Source of the DNA: Methylotenera_A sp046594915
GTDB taxonomy: Bacteria; Pseudomonadota; Gammaproteobacteria; Burkholderiales; Methylophilaceae
Direction: 5' to 3'
Length of the DNA stretch: 64,000 bases
Assembly: GCA_046594915.1 (NCBI GenBank)
Contig: JBKJRC010000016.1
Coordinates: forward strand, 95,452-159,451
Positions 62,674 to 64,000 of the stretch are shown here, piece by piece. The stretch's first letter is position 1, and each line of letters starts with the position of its first letter. Both the position numbers and the translations under genes were made by a program. The notes beneath the pieces are model-generated. The model ran no database searches, had not been told where the DNA came from, and worked only from the letters and a program-made list of their open reading frames with translations.

Positions 62674-63849
62674 CTACTCTAATAGAAAAAGTATATCTTT
62701 TAAAGCGGATGATCCGTTTTTTTTAATAAAATTAATTATGTCAAACGTTGATTTAATTTCAATACCATTTGCATCCTCAGCCTCATCAGCCTGATCTAGC
62801 ATATTTAATATTAATCCTGAGACCTCGTTACCAAAGAATTTTAAAAAATCATAGTATTTTAAATTTGAATGAAGATAAATTTCTTTAATATGTAAAGAAA
62901 GTTCATCATCATTATATAAATATCCCTGATTAAATATTGTATCTTCCTTAAACAAAGGTTTAGAAATGGTATTTAAATTGAATTGAAGGAGACTTTCGAC
63001 CTGAACGATTCCTGCACCAAATTTTGTCTGATCCCAACTACTAGGTTGCCTTGCAGTAGACTTAATAGCAAATCGAAATAGCTCTTGTAAATTAGCACCA
63101 GAATTATTGGCTATATTTTGTAATTTTGTTTTTTGATGAAATGCCAACCATAGTGCTGCGACACCAGCGAGATTTGCAGTTGCATAAGATGTCCCATTTC
63201 CTGATCCAACGTTTCTTTTATGGGGATCTGGTTCTGCAAAATAAACACTTTCTCCTGGAGCAGAGATATCTACTCGCTTACCGCGACTAGATCCGGACCA
63301 TGGTTTATCTAAATAATTTGATCCTGCTACTGCAATTGCTTTAGGATATCGAGCAGGCCATACTACAACGCGAACATTATTGCCTGCTGCATTAACTACT
63401 ACCAAATCATGATCAGTTGCGTTTTCAAGTGCAAGCTCCATGGCTTTCATTGGTCTACCACCGAGACTCATTGATATAACGTCACATTTAGATGCAGTCG
63501 CATGACTTATAGCCCTAGCGACATCAGAGTTGAATATTATGACGACACTATTTATACAGCGAATTGGAACATATATTACTTCACGTGCTACTCCCGTAAC
63601 TTCACCTGCAGGTAGAGTGCCGGTCGCGCTTACCCCCCCACCACTCATCATTACGCTGCCAGTTTTTGTACCATGTCCAGGATTTCCAGAATAGTTTAAT
63701 GGATCTTCGGCATTCGAATTTGGCTCTATAAAATCTTTTACTCGACTAAAGTCAAAGTTATTTATATCTAAATCGTTGTGATATGTCCAACCAGTATCTA
63801 AATGTGCAATTGTTACACCTTCTCCATCTCTTAAACCTTTGGTAATCAC
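62674..63849 (-). CDS. Subtilisin-like (S8) serine protease, 5' truncated
   Basis: 391 aa visible. Catalytic residues are Asp18 (AHLDTGW), His59 (GHGTKTGS), Asn157 (NAAGNN) and Ser221 (GNGTSYATANLAGVAALW), so the protease core is complete. The frame starts only with GTG 63849, two codons after an in-frame TAA at the edge of an IS3-type element. The original N-terminus (signal or propeptide) therefore looks lost. Residues about 290-391 form a helical, acidic C-terminal extension I do not recognise. AT-rich relative to the core genome. Confidence 0.8.
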   Translation of the reverse strand: MITKGLRDGEGVTIAHLDTGWTYHNDLDINNFDFSRVKDFIEPNSNAEDPLNYSGNPGHGTKTGSVMMSGGGVSATGTLPAGEVTGVAREVIYVPIRCINSVVIIFNSDVARAISHATASKCDVISMSLGGRPMKAMELALENATDHDLVVVNAAGNNVRVVVWPARYPKAIAVAGSNYLDKPWSGSSRGKRVDISAPGESVYFAEPDPHKRNVGSGNGTSYATANLAGVAALWLAFHQKTKLQNIANNSGANLQELFRFAIKSTARQPSSWDQTKFGAGIVQVESLLQFNLNTISKPLFKEDTIFNQGYLYNDDELSLHIKEIYLHSNLKYYDFLKFFGNEVSGLILNMLDQADEAEDANGIEIKSTFDIINFIKKNGSSALKDILFLLE

Positions 63850-64000
63850 CCGTTACGTTAGACATATAATAATGTCGAAACAGGAACGGAGAAATCATAA
63901 TGAAGGGTATCAGATATACAGCTGAATTTAAGGCTGAAGCACTCAAACAAATCACAGAACGTGGTCATGGCGTAGTTGAAGTATCCAAGCGATTAGGTGT
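63850..64000 (+). mobile_element. Left end of an IS3-family element (runs off window)
   Basis: The sequence from about 63850 begins the element that carries orfA and removed the 5' end of the S8 protease gene. The exact end cannot be fixed without the other terminus. Confidence 0.6.
63900..64000 (+). CDS. IS3-family transposase OrfA, N-terminal part (cut by window edge)
   Basis: ATG 63900 with GGAG 9 bp upstream. The visible residues MKGIRYTAEFKAEALKQITE and then RGHGVVEVSKRLG are the opening helix-turn-helix of an IS3-type orfA, which binds the element's ends. Confidence 0.88.
   Translation, partial: MKGIRYTAEFKAEALKQITERGHGVVEVSKRLG

Noticed and set aside
1..64000. CRISPR arrays, tRNA or rRNA genes
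   Set aside because: I saw no regularly spaced short repeats and no cloverleaf or rRNA sequence in the gaps; a covariance-model scan would be needed to exclude small RNAs.

Overview
The window reads as chromosome of an AT-leaning betaproteobacterium, most likely a methylotroph of the Methylophilaceae (Methylotenera-like). This is inferred from the gene families, the gene orders (gmk-rpoZ-spoT-recG-ubiCA, argH-algZ/algR-hemCD, accBC-prmA), two FimV-family proteins and a stand-alone pqqA precursor gene. No database search was possible, so the taxonomy is an inference.

Positions 1-44,797 are mainly core genome. In order they hold: a molybdopterin oxidoreductase with its cytochrome b partner (left partner cut by the window edge); rhomboid protease, DUF1993, DUF2789 and erpA; bactofilin, argC and the rplM-rpsI ribosomal operon with a clear sigma70 promoter and terminator; a FimV-like polar protein; and a long leftward run (ubiA, ubiC, recG, spoT, rpoZ, gmk). 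That run continues upstream, without a visible break, into an Anbu-proteasome cluster: Anbu peptidase, a VOC/HPPD-like protein, transglutaminase, alpha-E protein and circularly permuted ATP-grasp. Then follow yicC, a Ser/Thr kinase and PP2C phosphatase pair, rph-rdgB-hemW, a second FimV-like gene with argH, an AlgZ/AlgR-type two-component system, and hemCD with a zinc-knuckle ORF appended. Next are a ferredoxin reductase, fxsA, dsbD-tlpA, aroQ, and accB-accC-prmA with a DUF3426 protein.

Positions 44,795-47,076 are a complete IS1595/ISXO2-type insertion sequence with perfect 25-bp terminal inverted repeats and an 8-bp target duplication that includes the DUF3426 stop codon. Besides the transposase it carries at least three other plausible small genes (a 152-aa coiled-coil/winged-helix-like protein, a 60-aa protein and a 45-aa protein) and possibly a 19-aa hydrophobic peptide. 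Just beyond it lies the 23-codon pqqA.

Positions 47,327-57,861 are an oxidative stress and metal module: divergent oxyR/katG, a rubredoxin, and a CzcCBA-type divalent-cation RND efflux operon led by a His-rich small protein.

Positions 57,949-64,000 look like an accessory island. They hold a frameshifted IS481-type element whose left end recurs in direct orientation at 62,495. Between the two copies lie a SulP anion transporter, an RHH-GNAT pair and a spermidine-synthase-like gene. Beyond is a subtilisin-like protease whose 5' end is replaced by an IS3-type element that runs off the window.
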